64,000 bases of DNA from Nemophila menziesii (GCA_029959085.1 JARWIR010000021.1:20919620-20983619), one strand, 5' to 3'; shown: positions 22,196-32,929, numbered from the stretch's first letter. Numbers and translations are program-made. Notes: generated by a model from the sequence alone, not told the origin.

Positions 22196-22801
22196 TTATG
22201 GATCACTAGTCTTAACTCTTAACGGTGCCTCGACTAAACACAGAACCCCGATTCTCAGAAACCAAACGAACCGAAAAACCCAGACAACCCGAATATCCCG
22301 GACAGCCCGGCCAACACGAAGAACCCGGAAAACCCGAATTACCCAGAGCGAACGAATCAACTCAACTTCTTTACTAGGTCGTTTCACAAAACGGCCATTT
22401 GTAAGTCTCACACGAGAATGCAAAACTTCATCTCGAATTGTAGCTGAATTCGGAATTTCTGCTGGAATTAATTGATTTTCTGCAGAAAAATCATGACTGG
22501 AGCTGTTTCTGCCTGAATCAGGAGGAGAAAAGATGTTTTGAGCTATAGCAGGTGGTACAGAGGGAGGAATCAGCTCTGAAATGATTTCAGGCGAAACAGG
22601 GCCTTTCCAGCGATGGAAATCAGTGGCGGTGATCTCTGGCGGTCTGCAGAATCCACTCTTCTTGCACATGGTGCAGGGCGGAAGTGGAAGAAGGCGGCGC
22701 GAGGTGGCAGCGGCGCTGTTTTCCGGTGAAGATCTCCGGCCAAGATTCCCGGCAGGACTTCCAAAGCCGGTGAGTATGGCTAATGGGTTCGGTAGTGTCA
22801 T
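22196..22801 (-). CDS. Unrecognised 201-codon frame, possibly the decayed LINE ORF1 tail
   Basis: I do not recognise this frame. It is Pro/Ser-rich in the first two thirds and ends in a stretch of Arg/Val repeats (for example VIRVFRVLRVGRAVRDIRVV) that comes from short tandem 'acccgga'-like units on the + strand. It lies just downstream, on the same strand, of a LINE ORF1 remnant, so it may be that protein's variable C-terminal region. No catalytic motif is visible and the frame may be fortuitous. Confidence 0.25.
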   Translation of the reverse strand: MTLPNPLAILTGFGSPAGNLGRRSSPENSAAATSRRLLPLPPCTMCKKSGFCRPPEITATDFHRWKGPVSPEIISELIPPSVPPAIAQNIFSPPDSGRNSSSHDFSAENQLIPAEIPNSATIRDEVLHSRVRLTNGRFVKRPSKEVELIRSLWVIRVFRVLRVGRAVRDIRVVWVFRFVWFLRIGVLCLVEAPLRVKTSDP

Positions 22802-22849
22802 GTGCTAAAGCTGCAAAGGGATTGTGGAGCTTTAACTGAAGGGGTATTA

Positions 22850-24390
22850 GTAGTAGGTCCAGAAAACTACTGCTTTTGGGAATGCAGAGCTGGTTCGTTG
22901 TGAAGCTTCTGCTGAGGTGGACGATTAGATGCTTTCGAGCTGGACTGATGAATCTGCTGATGGGATGGACGGGGGTGGGGTGCTGGTGCGAGAAAGGAGG
23001 GATCTAACCTGCTGTTACGAGGGGCCATCACTATGCACGGAGGCGCACGTCGATCCGCCACATGCCCAAAAGCCTTGCAAATATCACAACACACGGGAAA
23101 TTGCTCGTATTTGATGTTAATAGTGTAGTCTTTTTCCTTCAGAGAGGCTAGATCAATGGAGCTTTTCCGTTCCTTGTGGAGATCGAGCTCGATAAGGACT
23201 CGACCATAGCACATATCCTCACTCGTCATGGTTATACCGTCCGATCAGAAAGGCTTACCGATTTGCGAAGCAATTTTAGCTAGACCAAGCGTGGTCCTAG
23301 CTTGAACCGGGAGGTTACGAAGAATAATCCAAACGGGAGTAGTAGTAATCTCGAGATGCCCAAAGTCGAAAAATTCCAAAATCTCCGAGAGGAGGAGCAA
23401 CTTTCCGAAGGTTGTGAAAGGGCCTTCGGGGGGAGGATGGATTGTTTATCCTCCTCTTTATCAAATTTGAAGACAATGCAACCACTTGGGTGTCTTCGAA
23501 CTTTGCAAGGAACTATACATTCTTTCACAATTCTTTGAATGAATGTCTGTCATGTCTGGGTTTCTTTTACCGGCCACGTATCCTATGAGAGAAACCTAAA
23601 ATATTGCTCAATGGTTAGGATATCGTTATCTAACAATGAAAGCTTTAACCGGCTCAAAGTATTGGAGTTCTAGTTCTGCTCTAGGCTTACGATTGTTTGT
23701 AAGAATACTTTTATTATCCGATTTGATTGTATTCGAAGGGGCTTGTTTAATTATCACATCGGCGACCAAGATGTGATCTTGGGTGGTCGTTCATGCCTAG
23801 GAGTGACCACTTTGATGCACGAGTACCTTCAAGTATGTTTATCTCAGCATCCTCGTTTAGCTCAATGGTGTCTTTCATGTTACAGGAACTTGACTTGAGC
23901 ATTTTAACATGGCGTCGAGTTGATCCCAAGCATCCTTGAGAAATGCTTTAGTTTGATCCTTCAATTCTTCAAGGTGAGTTGAGCTAGTTACCTTGGTTAT
24001 GTTATTGTTCCAAGAGCCTTTATCCACCATGGAGCAATCGCCGGATGGGCAAGGAAACTGACCGTCCAAGAGAGGGCTGATCGGCCGAGGAGCTGCTGCC
24101 GAGTGGGGAAGGAGAGAGCTCTCCAGATTGTTGGTCACCTAATCAGTCCCAAAAGAACCTCTTGTCGCCAAATCACGAGATAGCGTGAGACTATTCACAT
24201 TTTTAGAGGGGCGATGATCCGGGTTTTTTCGTGATGTGAGGTTTGCAGGGTCCGGAGGTCTTTTGGTGGTGGCTTCAAGGCGTAATGGTGTCTTCGGGAT
24301 CAATGTCATCGGAGGAGGAGCCTAGAAGAGACGAGCAGGGGCGGTTTGGATGGCTTGGGAGGAGGAGACATGCCGGAGAAGCGAAAAGGG
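22850..24390 (-). pseudogene. LINE ORF1 (DUF4283 plus zinc knuckle), broken
   Basis: Minus-strand remnant of the nucleic-acid-binding ORF1 protein of a plant L1-like element. A Pro/Ser-rich N-terminus (about 23875-24390) is followed by a DUF4283-like region with GCIVFKFDKEEDKQSIL (about 23450). Next comes CYGRVLIELDL (about 23200) and the knuckle region QFPVCCDICKAFGHVADRR (about 23065-23110). In the CCHC knuckle the final Cys appears replaced by Arg. At least three frame changes separate the pieces. ORF2 is not present next to it, so this is an isolated fragment. The intact ORF1 at 59770-61446 has the same order of parts. Confidence 0.7.
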
Positions 24391-24534
24391 GCGCTAAAAG
24401 ATCATGACGATACATTATATTAAATGGAACAGTACTCTTGTTTTTAATGAATAATGGAACTATTAACTATATATAGGAAAATGCTTTATGAATGTGGAGA
24501 TTAACGTTCATAATTACACCGACTTGGTTGGATC

Positions 24535-25090
24535 ACCATATAGGTCAGCGCTCGATGTTTATTGTATAAATTTGCACACAAATAGAAAGATACATATGCA
24601 CAACGTAACCAAGTAGAGATATATAAGAGTAATAAGTAGTTATCATTTCATAGATAGCAACATATATAATTATGGTTAGGTACTGTCTTCTGTAATAAAT
24701 CAACTATTATTGCAGTATGCTGCAGCTCGGTATTACCTAAGAGGTAATATGATCCATCTGCAGGTAAAAACGCTAAGCAGATATACGGACTTGTGTACAT
24801 TGCGATGTGATCCTTATCTAGATATTAGCAAGTCAGTTCGCCTGAGAATCCATAAAACTATATCTCCACACTAGGAAAGTCATCCATGCCTGCTTTACTA
24901 GTATCATAACAAAGATCATATAGAATAGGAGCTTCTTCAGATGGGGTTGATTTTGTTTAAAAGATGTCTCCACACATACCACCTCAAGTTGCTATAGACA
25001 TGTTCTGGCAAGCGTGTGAATGTACTTCCAGAATCGATAAACATAAGGCCGTTCCATTTTTCGGGAGCAATATTAAACAGTTTGTCAGTT
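24535..25090. repeat. Left arm of a roughly 0.57-kb inverted duplication
   Basis: Reverse complement, with clear divergence, of about 25250-25835. The outer end 'ataggtcagcgctc' at 24540 pairs with 'gagcgctgacctatat' at 25817. The arms include the 3' part of an aspartic protease gene and its downstream flank. The spacer of about 160 bp (25091-25249) is extra protease coding sequence, present only on the left side. Confidence 0.75.
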
Positions 25091-25266
25091 TCACTACCAA
25101 GAATCATATGCTTTAGTTTTAAGAAGTATAAGGCTTCATTGTCCGAGCTAACAGGATCACCATAAAGTATTGCTCTAGGACCAGCCCAATAGCCGCATGG
25201 TGATACACCATGGATCCCAGACTTCGTCAACCTTAAGCACATTATATTTGGGGGTGAAACGGACAA
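24870..25266 (-). pseudogene. Aspartic protease C-terminal fragment (minus copy)
   Basis: Part of a plant pepsin-like (A1 family, CDR1/nepenthesin-like) aspartic protease, normally a secreted enzyme. Visible features are YFLKLKHMILGSETDKL (the usual YYLKLEGISVG region) and FIDSGSTFTRLPEHVYSNL, which carries the second catalytic Asp in a DSG motif. The frame ends at a stop at about 24937, while the family normally continues for roughly another 100 residues; that part is frame-broken. An N-terminal portion of a similar gene lies on the same strand at 27509-28080, separated by an SRP72 fragment, so this may be the remainder of one disrupted gene. Confidence 0.65.
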
Positions 25267-25690
25267 AACATAATATATTGATCCTAAAAGATTGAACGGC
25301 CTAATATTTATAGATTCTGGAACTACAATCTCTCGCTTTCCACTACATGTCTATAACGACTTGAGGTGTGGTATGTATGGCAACATCTCTTAGAAAAATC
25401 AATCCCATCTGAAGAACCTCCTTCTTCCTTTGATCTTTGTTACGATACTGATAAAGTAGGGATCGAAGACTTTCCTATTGTAGATTTATTTCAGAGGAAT
25501 CTCAAACCTACTAACACTGTTAGTTCTGGAAAAAGATCAAGTAGCTGTGCAGGTAGGATCGCTTGTCTGCTTAGCTTTTATACCAGCAGATGGATCCTAT
25601 TACATTTTAGGTAATACGCAGCTGAAACGTACTGCAATCACAGTTAATTTAGTGCAGAATACAGTATCCTTCGTTCAGAAGGCATGTACC
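25250..25690 (+). pseudogene. Aspartic protease C-terminal fragment (inverted plus copy)
   Basis: Plus-strand copy of the same region as 24870-25266. Across shifted frames it reads a FIDSGTT-like second active-site motif (about 25310), then the WYVWQHLLEKSIPSEEPPSS and FDLCYDTDKVGIEDFP segments (25366-25480), and a short terminal region. Frame changes and stops at 25265-25365 break it. The left copy retains about 160 bp more of the upstream coding sequence. Confidence 0.6.
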
Positions 25691-25835
25691 TAACCATAAT
25701 TATATATTGTTACTATCTATGAAATGATAATTACTTATTACTCGTATATATCTTTACTTGTTACGTTTTGCATATGCATCTTTTTGTTTGTGTCCAAATT
25801 TGTATTATAAACATGGAGCGCTGACCTATATGGTA
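25250..25835. repeat. Right arm of a roughly 0.57-kb inverted duplication
   Basis: Pairs with 24535-25090, as described there. The outer parts (about 25690-25835) are non-coding and match the left arm's 24535-24690 in reverse, for example 'catagatagcaacatata' at 24650 against 'tattgttactatctatg' at 25707. Confidence 0.75.
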
Positions 25836-25869
25836 ATCGTATACTTAATAACTAATTATTACCTGATAA

Positions 25870-26686
25870 GGTTATTAGAATGAAATGTAAATAGCTTCTC
25901 TTTGTTTTGTCGAGCAAGATGGAAGTTTTGTGGGCCATCGCCTTGTTCAATTAGTTTGTCAAGTTTTCTAAGCCATCAAGATAAGGTTAATTGTTGCTAC
26001 TGCGAGTGATGACTCATCGGCTAGATTTTTCTTGATAATATCAGTATAAGATCGATACCTTCTTGTGTGTTTCCTCGAATCTGGATGAATAAACCTAAAT
26101 TCAGTCTTGTTAGAAATAAAAATAAATATGTAGATATAAAGAGTAATGAAAGAATCTCTTTACCTGCTGAAGTATGCCAATTGAACAACTATAGGTGCTA
26201 ACTAGATTTCTATTTCATCATCAGCTAAATTTTCGTCCAAAAGGGTTTCTTGACCAATTCTGCATAAATTAATGTAAATAATTAAAATATGATTGTTGCC
26301 TAAGAAATATTAACATTACCTTCGAGCAGATAAAAGCAACTGCTCAGCATCTCTGTGCATATTCCTTTCAACCAAAGAGCAAGCTTTGTTGTATGCTAAT
26401 TCAAAATTGCTAGTTGCTATTAACTCTTAGAGAATCCATCACTCGTAGAACCTCATAAGACTTTCCAGCAGAAACCAAACCAGCAACAAAATTTATCTTT
26501 AGTGACTCTTTCTTTGATTTCTGAAGGTTCTTGTATATCCACAGAAGTGTCCATTTTCCCTAAACGATACAAAACCTGTGACTCAAATAGCTGTGACTCA
26601 AATAGCATAGTTGCTGAACTCCCCTCTTGCCCTTTTAAAGACTCTAAAGCTTCGTCTAACCTATTTTTACCGTATAAGCAGTATGA
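25870..26686 (-). pseudogene. SRP72: SRP72 gene fragment with introns
   Basis: Resembles the middle of plant SRP72, the 72-kDa subunit of the signal recognition particle, a TPR-rich cytosolic protein. Three exons can be laid out on the minus strand. Exon A 26686-26320 carries RLDEALESLKGQEG, ESQVLYRLGKMD and AGLVSAGKSYEVL, ending in LLLSARR. Exon B 26259-26164 has IGQETLLDENLADDEIEI and VVQLAY. Exon C, from 26094 to about 25870, has YTDIIKKNLADESSLAVA. Donors GTAATG and GTAAAG and acceptors ending in AG fit, and the phase is conserved from A to B. A stop in B (after DDEIEI), frame breaks in A and C, and missing ends make it a pseudogene. Retained introns show it was copied as DNA, not from mRNA. 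Confidence 0.7.
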
Positions 26687-26699
26687 CTAAAACAGAAAA

Positions 26700-27480
26700 A
26701 TCAAAAAAATAAATATATAAATAACTTAATTTATATAAATATATAAATAACTTAATTTACATATCTAGCTAGGTAAAAAATTCGTTACAGACTGAAAAGG
26801 GGCATTTATTTCCTGAGACCTATGGCCAGTTAGGTTTATAATTTAAAACCCAACTCTAACTATTTGGTTAGAGTATAGCAGAAAACTCAAATTGCCCTCC
26901 CCTACTATCATCACACGGTGAAAATTAAAAAAACAAAACCCCAATCTTTTTAATATATCGTGATTTCAGAAAACCCAACCCCATCACAAAGGGATTTACG
27001 ATGGAATTTTACAGTAATGACTTGATAAAAAATACGAAATGACTTGTAAAAAAAGTAAAAACCGACAAAGGGTCTGTAGTACCATCAAGGGTTGATTAAA
27101 AAATGCTAGTGTGTGTTGATAGGTCCGTACCCATTACGAGTATAATTACAAAATGAATGTTCGTGGGTCTGTACCCTCGGAAAGCTTAAAAAATCTTTTT
27201 CAAACCAAGGGTATAAAAGTTCAAAAGTAAACCAAAAAATTCTTTTTTTTTTTTTTGTTCCAAAACAAAAAAATTCAAACTAGCCTTATATTGAATGTTT
27301 TTTAGTTTAGCTTTATTTTATAAAGTTGGTTTATTTTTTGTCTCTGAAAGTATTTTCCTCAACTGAAAAGTAGTATTATATCTACTGAAAAACGAGTCGG
27401 GATTATGAAATTAATAATGACTTAAATAGGATACTATTGCAAAATTACCTTAAAGAAGCTGAAATCAACCCCATGTGGGA
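26700..27480. other. No gene seen
   Basis: AT-rich sequence between the SRP72 and protease fragments. It contains a short direct repeat of an 'ataaatataaataacttaattta' type near 26710-26760 and a 15-base T-run at 27243. No open frame of note. Confidence 0.5.
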
Positions 27481-27508
27481 AGAGAGCCCCTCCGAGACCA
27501 GCTGTGAA

Positions 27509-28080
27509 TTAGCCGGTACCACTGGTCTGATTGGTTCCACATCCATATGCAATTCTAGCCGTGGCATTATTAGCTGAAGGAAATGCAAGTGATTCAAACA
27601 CCCTGTGACCTTTACTTACTTGGCCACTACCGTACCCGATATCATAGAGACAAGGACTATACCGATCTTTGCAACTCGTCAGGGATGAAAGGCTACAAGT
27701 TGTATCACAATCGATTTCCATATAATATGATGACTCACTGGAATCATAAATTGGATTTTGAGGTGTATCATAGCACATGTTGGGCTCACAAGGACTGCAT
27801 TGCCACCATGTTAGTGGGTTGGCAAGATCTACGAGCAGTGAGTCATCAAATATCTGCTGTGGGCTGCCCGCATTAGCTTCAGAATGAAACCGTGATGCCA
27901 AATATTTTGATCTGGAAAGATCGCGAGCCAAACGAGCCTCTATTGAGGCTTTTTCCTTTGGGCAATTTGATCTTTCGAATCTATCTCTATGATAGAGAGT
28001 AAAATTATAGGTAGGTAACAAATTTGTTGGGGAGTGTAAAGAAGAGAAAAGAAAGCTAATACCAAAAACTTTTTATCCAT
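27509..28080 (-). pseudogene. Aspartic protease N-terminal fragment with signal peptide
   Basis: The N-terminal half of a CDR1/nepenthesin-like aspartic protease. The likely start is the ATG at 28080, giving a signal peptide MDKKFLVLAFFSLLYTPQQI. A frameshift at about 28020 then leads into the propeptide (FTLYHRDRFERSNCP, the usual L-x-HRDS region) and the catalytic half. The first active site, normally DTGS, reads VDLANPLTWWQCSPC, so the catalytic D-T-G is lost as DLA. Later landmarks remain: SSYY-C Cys pattern, CLYDIGYGSGQVSKGH (flap) and YGCGTNQTSG. It ends at 27509 against non-homologous sequence. It is 5' to the 24870-25266 fragment on the same strand. Confidence 0.75.
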
Positions 28081-28129
28081 CTTTAAAACTTGTCTTTCAT
28101 TTTTGATTCTCAAGCACAACATATTGAGA

Positions 28130-28461
28130 AATTTTAGTCATTAATTATAAGTAGGTTTTAAGTTTACAGCTACCCGTATTAAATTTGATAAAGAAGGGTA
28201 ACCAATGATTCCAATCTAAGACACTTTTTTAAACAGTAACCCCTCCAATTTACTCACTCATTCATTATTAGTTCAACTACTCATTTACTGGAATCTTCTA
28301 ATATCTCTTGAGTATACGTTGCACCTTTTTACCCACAAACATTTATTTTATTTTATTTTCTTAAACGCACGTATCTCTTAATAACTTAATAGGTTTTCTC
28401 TTAAATTATATTCCCATGCAATTACCTTGTATGTATGTGATTAGTAATATCGATTTTCGTT

Positions 28462-28480
<19 letters not shown>
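28130..28480. other. Upstream flank of the protease fragment, no gene
   Basis: The part 28081-28170 matches 33440-33540, the flank of a second copy of the same protease 5' end. The remainder is AT-rich with no other feature. Confidence 0.5.
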
Positions 28481-28492
<12 letters not shown>

Positions 28493-28494
<2 letters not shown>

Positions 28495-29790
28495 GGACGC
28501 TTCTTTTTTTCTTTTTAAGTTCACTTATTTTTTGGTGTAGTTCAAAAAAAAAAAAAAAAACTTTTACCAAACTCAAAAACTTGATCAACAATTTTGATTA
28601 AATTTTTACATAAAAAAGATTAAAATTTTCATAATTAAAAAATTAAAAATAAACCAGTTAAGATTATCTCAACTGGTTAGAGTCTTGGTTTTCCTTCTAA
28701 TCGGTACAAGTTCGAACCGAGTCATAACCCCGAGTTCAAAGTGGCTCTCCAATGATTAAAAAAATTTAAAAATATATTTCTAAAAATTAACTCAAAAATA
28801 CGAGATATCACGAAAATGTTTCGAAACTTAGACGATCGAACAAAACCTAACGACTCAGACAAAAATTAACAATAAATTCTTTTATTGAATTTTTAATATT
28901 ATTAACCATACATTATTAACATGTACTGTTAGAGTTATAAAATTTTATGGGAATTTTTTTACAGTTGTCAGTATTAAAAAACTAAAAAATTTGTTTTAAA
29001 AAATAAACTCAAAATCACGAGATACCATTATTATTTCATATAATACGTTTCGAAACTTAGACGGTCTATCGAGGTCTAACGACTAGAAAAAAATAAACTA
29101 TAATATTTTTTTTATAAAATTTTAATATTACTAATAACGCAACAATCTCTTCCGAGTGTTAGGATAATTTTGGAGAATAATTGTAGATCTTTGATAAAAT
29201 CACTTAGTTAAATTTGCAACCAACTAAATCAAAAATATCTAGTTTTATTAAAGACCAACACAATTTTGTATATATACTTTGGAGATTTTTCTTATATGTG
29301 GAGTCTTATTTTAGAAAAAATTTAACATATTTATGGAGTTATCTTTTCGTTATGGTTAAAACCCGCAAACCCATTATAAAAAATCAAAACCTAATAGTTA
29401 AAAATCGCAAAAGCGATGGTTAAACCGTTAGACTATGGTTTATAAAAATAATAAATCGTTTAAGTTTCGAAACGTTTTCGTGATATCTCGTAGTTTTAAG
29501 TTTATTTTTAAAATATATATTTTTAAATTTTTTCATAAAAATATTGGAGAGTCACTTTGGACTCGGAGTTATTTACTCAGTTAGAACCTAACTGCTTAGA
29601 AGTAGAATCAATACTCTAGCCAGTTATAGTAACCCTAGTTGATTTATTTTTAAATTTTTAATTATTAAAATTTTGATTTTTTATGTAAAATTATTATAGA
29701 TCTAAATTTTAATTTTGGTAATTTTTTTTCGAACTACGACAAAAAATAAGTGAAATGAAAAAGAAAAGAAACAAAAACAAAAACTGGTAT
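28493..29790. mobile_element. Foldback-like element with long inverted arms
   Basis: Arms of about 330-360 bp (about 28500-28850 and 29455-29785) are reverse complements, with matching 'cgagatatcacgaaaa' / 'ttttcgtgatatctcg' and 'gagttcaaagtggctctcc' / 'ggagagtcactttggactc'. The outer ends are the T-rich and A-rich tracts beside 'aagttcacttattttttg' and 'aaaaaataagtgaa'. The centre (28850-29455) holds a further partial copy of the arm sequence at about 29005-29110. No coding sequence. Confidence 0.7.
28666..28718 (+). promoter_or_regulatory. tRNA-like A and B boxes inside the foldback arm
   Basis: TATCTCAACTGGTTAGAGTC at 28666 resembles an RNA polymerase III A box, and AAGTTCGAACC at 28708 resembles a B box, about 35 bases apart as in tRNA genes. 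A degenerate complement of the same stretch lies in the right arm at about 29570-29625. No cloverleaf can be closed, so it is not a tRNA gene; it suggests a SINE-derived segment. Confidence 0.5.
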
Positions 29791-29958
29791 TAGTACCAAC
29801 CTACCAGGCAATTGTGCGTGTGAATATAATTTTTAAAAAAAAAAACGTATTAAGTTATTGCTACTAAAATATATGTGGACTTTCAGAAAAAAAAAGTAAA
29901 AGAATTGTTTGTGGGCGAACCACGTATACTACTCTTAGAGTTGCTAGATGCTAGAGGA

Positions 29959-30197
29959 GAGGAACTTTTTGGGGTAGCTCAACTGGTGAGAGCCTTGATA
30001 TTTCTTCAATCCTTAAAGAGGGTAAGGCAAGAGGTACATGATTTGAATCTCCTCTCTAAACATAGGTAACCTAGTTATAATTAAGTAGGAATATGCATGG
30101 GGGCGTGTATATTTCCCATGGATTGGTCGTGCTGCGTCATAGGATTAATTGTGATGCGAGAAAGTTGGCTCGGACACCCATGTTTAACAAAAAAAAA
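29959..30197 (+). mobile_element. tRNA-derived SINE
   Basis: About 239 bp, with a polymerase III A box TAGCTCAACTGGTGAGAGC at 29975 and a weaker B box GATTTGAATCTC at 30040, then a body ending in an A-run at about 30189-30198. It is flanked by a 13-bp TSD with one mismatch: AGATGCTAGAGGA at 29946-29958 and AGATGCGAGAGGA at 30198-30210. The open frames here are fortuitous. Confidence 0.75.
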
Positions 30198-30317
30198 AGA
30201 TGCGAGAGGATCCTCACCCTCATTTACTACCTTATGACATTTTGTATCTTAATCCTTCTAAGTTTGACCCACTTTGGAAAAAAAGTTTGACCCACCATTT
30301 TTTTGTCATGTTTAACC

Positions 30318-31137
30318 TAGGGTAGAGCATATCCCGGGTTGGCACCAGGTTTAGATTCTAATTCTAAATTTTAACATCCCGGGTTGAAGTTTAAAATACA
30401 AGCCGAGTTTTTCTTACTCAACCCGCTCGGGTTCAAATCACCTGTTTGACTCAGGTTACACACCGGGTTGACTCAAGTTTGTTTGCATCAAAAAATGTAT
30501 AGAGATTTGAAGTTATAATTAGAGGACCACATGTCCTGGTTTATTTACTTATGATGTAACATGTTGCTTGAAATATGTATATTGATGAAAAGTTGTTTAC
30601 TTGGTTGAAACTTGAGACATATACAAAAAGAGCATGGCCAAATTTGGAGTTGCTCCAATGTTGTAAGAGTTTTGTTATGTTAGTGGAGAGAATATACTAA
30701 TTGCTACTTAGTAGAATAGAGTGGGCTTATAATTGTTGTGGTTGCTCTTCTGATAAGCCAATAATGTAGTATCATTGTAACTAACACTCTTATAATAAAA
30801 GCCAGTATTGCAGTAGTATTGTACCTGTGAGTTTTACTTTAAAGCAATATAGTAGTAGTATTGGCCTGAAAGTGGGCGTGTTTTACTTTGAGTGTCCAGT
30901 GAATTACTTAATTACTTACATATGAAAATTAAAATAATTCTAAGATGTCGGGTTGGTGGGGTCTAACCCGACATATTTAAAAAAAATATTGACCCGATCT
31001 GCAATGGTCGGGTTTGACATTTTTATTTATTAATCCGGCATAAGTTTAGACTTCTTATTCGGGTTATCTTAACTTAGGCCGGGTTGACTCGGGTTTGTTT
31101 TTTTATACCGGGTTAGTTTAGTCAATGCTCTACCCTA
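30318..31137. mobile_element. Non-autonomous hAT element (820 bp)
   Basis: Perfect 13-bp TIRs TAGGGTAGAGCAT (30318-30330) and ATGCTCTACCCTA (31125-31137), flanked by an exact 8-bp TSD GTTTAACC (30310-30317 and 31138-31145). Both ends carry clusters of CCGGGTT / AACCCGA repeats, the subterminal motifs typical of hAT elements. No transposase inside. Confidence 0.92.
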
Positions 31138-31439
31138 GTTTAACCCACCATTAAGTACGACTAAAAGTATCATTAAATTTGATTCCCAATACATCTAATC
31201 ACTAGCTTATAACTTATTGACTACATAATCTAAAAAAGAAAGGAACGTCTTCTCAACTTAGCCCTTTTTTGTTTTTTGGGTTAGATAATTGTAGTATAAA
31301 TAGGAAATAACTGTACACTATACAAAAAAGTCATTTATCTAAACTCGAAAGTTTAACATAACAACTAAGAAACTAAACGCAACTAACATATATTAGTATA
31401 AGCTAGTCTCTCATCATCATCCAAAACTGAATGATGAGT

Positions 31440-31800
31440 AAATAAGAAATACAGAATGGAAAAAATACACCACTTAACTTCCTTGGTAACCGTTTCCCTA
31501 GAGATAGAATCACTCTCATAGCAAGGTGATTTCTCGCCTTCCAAATACAATATACGGTAGCTCTAAAACCAATCCTTCATATTTTTCTCCTCCAATTCTC
31601 TCTAGCTTTAAGCTTCATTGAGTCATTTCAAAGCACTAAGGATCGTATTCATTTCTTTAGTTATCCCTAGCTAATTCCTAATTTCGTCCCATATCGCTCT
31701 CGCATAAGCACAATCGAAAAAAATGTGTTTGTTTGACTCTAAGTTTTCACTACATAAATCACAAAATGAATCCAACTTCAAATATAAGAATAGTACTTTA
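31440..31800 (-). pseudogene. LINE RT zinc-binding domain fragment
   Basis: Minus-strand fragment of the zf-RVT domain found after RT in plant LINEs. The sequence encodes FCDLCSENLESNKHIFFDCA followed by YARAIWDEI (about 31680-31770), giving the C-x2-C...H...C zinc pattern and the W after it. The downstream part is decayed. No adjoining RT or RNase H in a consistent order. Confidence 0.6.
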
Positions 31801-32140
31801 CTACTATCTCAGTACTTAAGAATATCTCTTGAGTCTTATTACACAATTACATCTCCAGTTTATCATATTATATATTTCTTGTGCTAAATCTTATAAAATA
31901 TTATGTATCATTATTTATCAATAGAAAATTTGTTGATAAAACACAAGTAACATAATAATGTATACAAAAATAGAAATAAAATTATAATATAACTAAACTA
32001 AGGAAAAAATAAAATATATATTAAATTTAACTTATGGTGACTTGTTTTTCATTTTATTGGATATTTACATATTTATATCGATAACTAATATTTAAATTAT
32101 TGAAAAGTTAGGTTTATATAAAATAATATAACATTAATAT
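31800..32140. other. No gene seen
   Basis: Very AT-rich (mostly A/T runs) with no recognisable feature. Confidence 0.5.
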
Positions 32141-32143
32141 ATT

Positions 32144-32462
32144 GTTTGGATTCAGTTTTTTAAAGGAAATGAAAGAAAATGATAAGAATAAATTTTCATT
32201 TCCCTTATTTGAATTTGATTTTTAATTAAAGGTAAGTAATTCAATGGATTGCATAATCCTTTATTTTCCTTTAAAATGTCAATTATTTAATTTACTCATT
32301 TTGGAGTCATTTCAAAGGAAAGAAAATGATTACTTTTTAAAATATCACAACTAACCTTATAATCTTAATATATAATATTAATACGTAACACAAAAAAGGT
32401 ATAAAAATATTTTTATGTAAAATAATCTTTTCTATTTTTTTAATAATATGAATCCAAACAAG
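32144..32462. mobile_element. Possible MITE with TTGTTTGGATTCA ends
   Basis: TTGTTTGGATTCA at about 32143-32156 is mirrored by TGAATCCAAACAA at about 32449-32461. The interior has complementary 'aaaggaaa' and 'tttccttt' runs. I could not identify a clean TSD, so superfamily and exact limits are uncertain. Confidence 0.35.
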
Positions 32463-32929
32463 TCATTCTTTAATCAATTATTTTTTTTATTAATATTTTT
32501 ATAATCTAAATACGATTATCATTTTTCTTTTCATTCTTTTAATATTTTTATATTTCTATCATTTCTTTTTTTTTTATAATCTAAATCTAAATAATGCTTA
32601 AGACATGTGCAACCATGTTGATTACCAGTGTCCACTTTTATAGATAAAGAAAAAGATCTTTTTTGTAAAGGAAAATCATGACAAGATAAAAATTAATACG
32701 GAAGATTGTTGTTGGTCACTTAATAAGCATATTTATTACACACACTTCTTTGATAAATCACGTAATCCTTTTTTTAATCGAAATAAATAACGTAATCGAT
32801 AACACGAATGAAAGAAATATACTTTACTTCCTCATACGATATGATTAACCTATACATTAATTTTATATACATAAAGTTATAACCAGGATCAAAGCTCCCG
32901 TCTCTTCTTTTTTTTCATTGATATAAGTT

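Noticed and set aside
22581..23538. Plus-strand frames opposite the LINE ORF1
   Set aside because: They mirror the minus-strand ORF1 pieces and show no domain.
28666..28720. tRNA gene
   Set aside because: A and B boxes are present, but no acceptor stem or cloverleaf can be closed; treated as SINE-like sequence in a foldback.
29968..30060. tRNA gene
   Set aside because: Box spacing is too long and no cloverleaf forms; TSD and A-run show it is a SINE.
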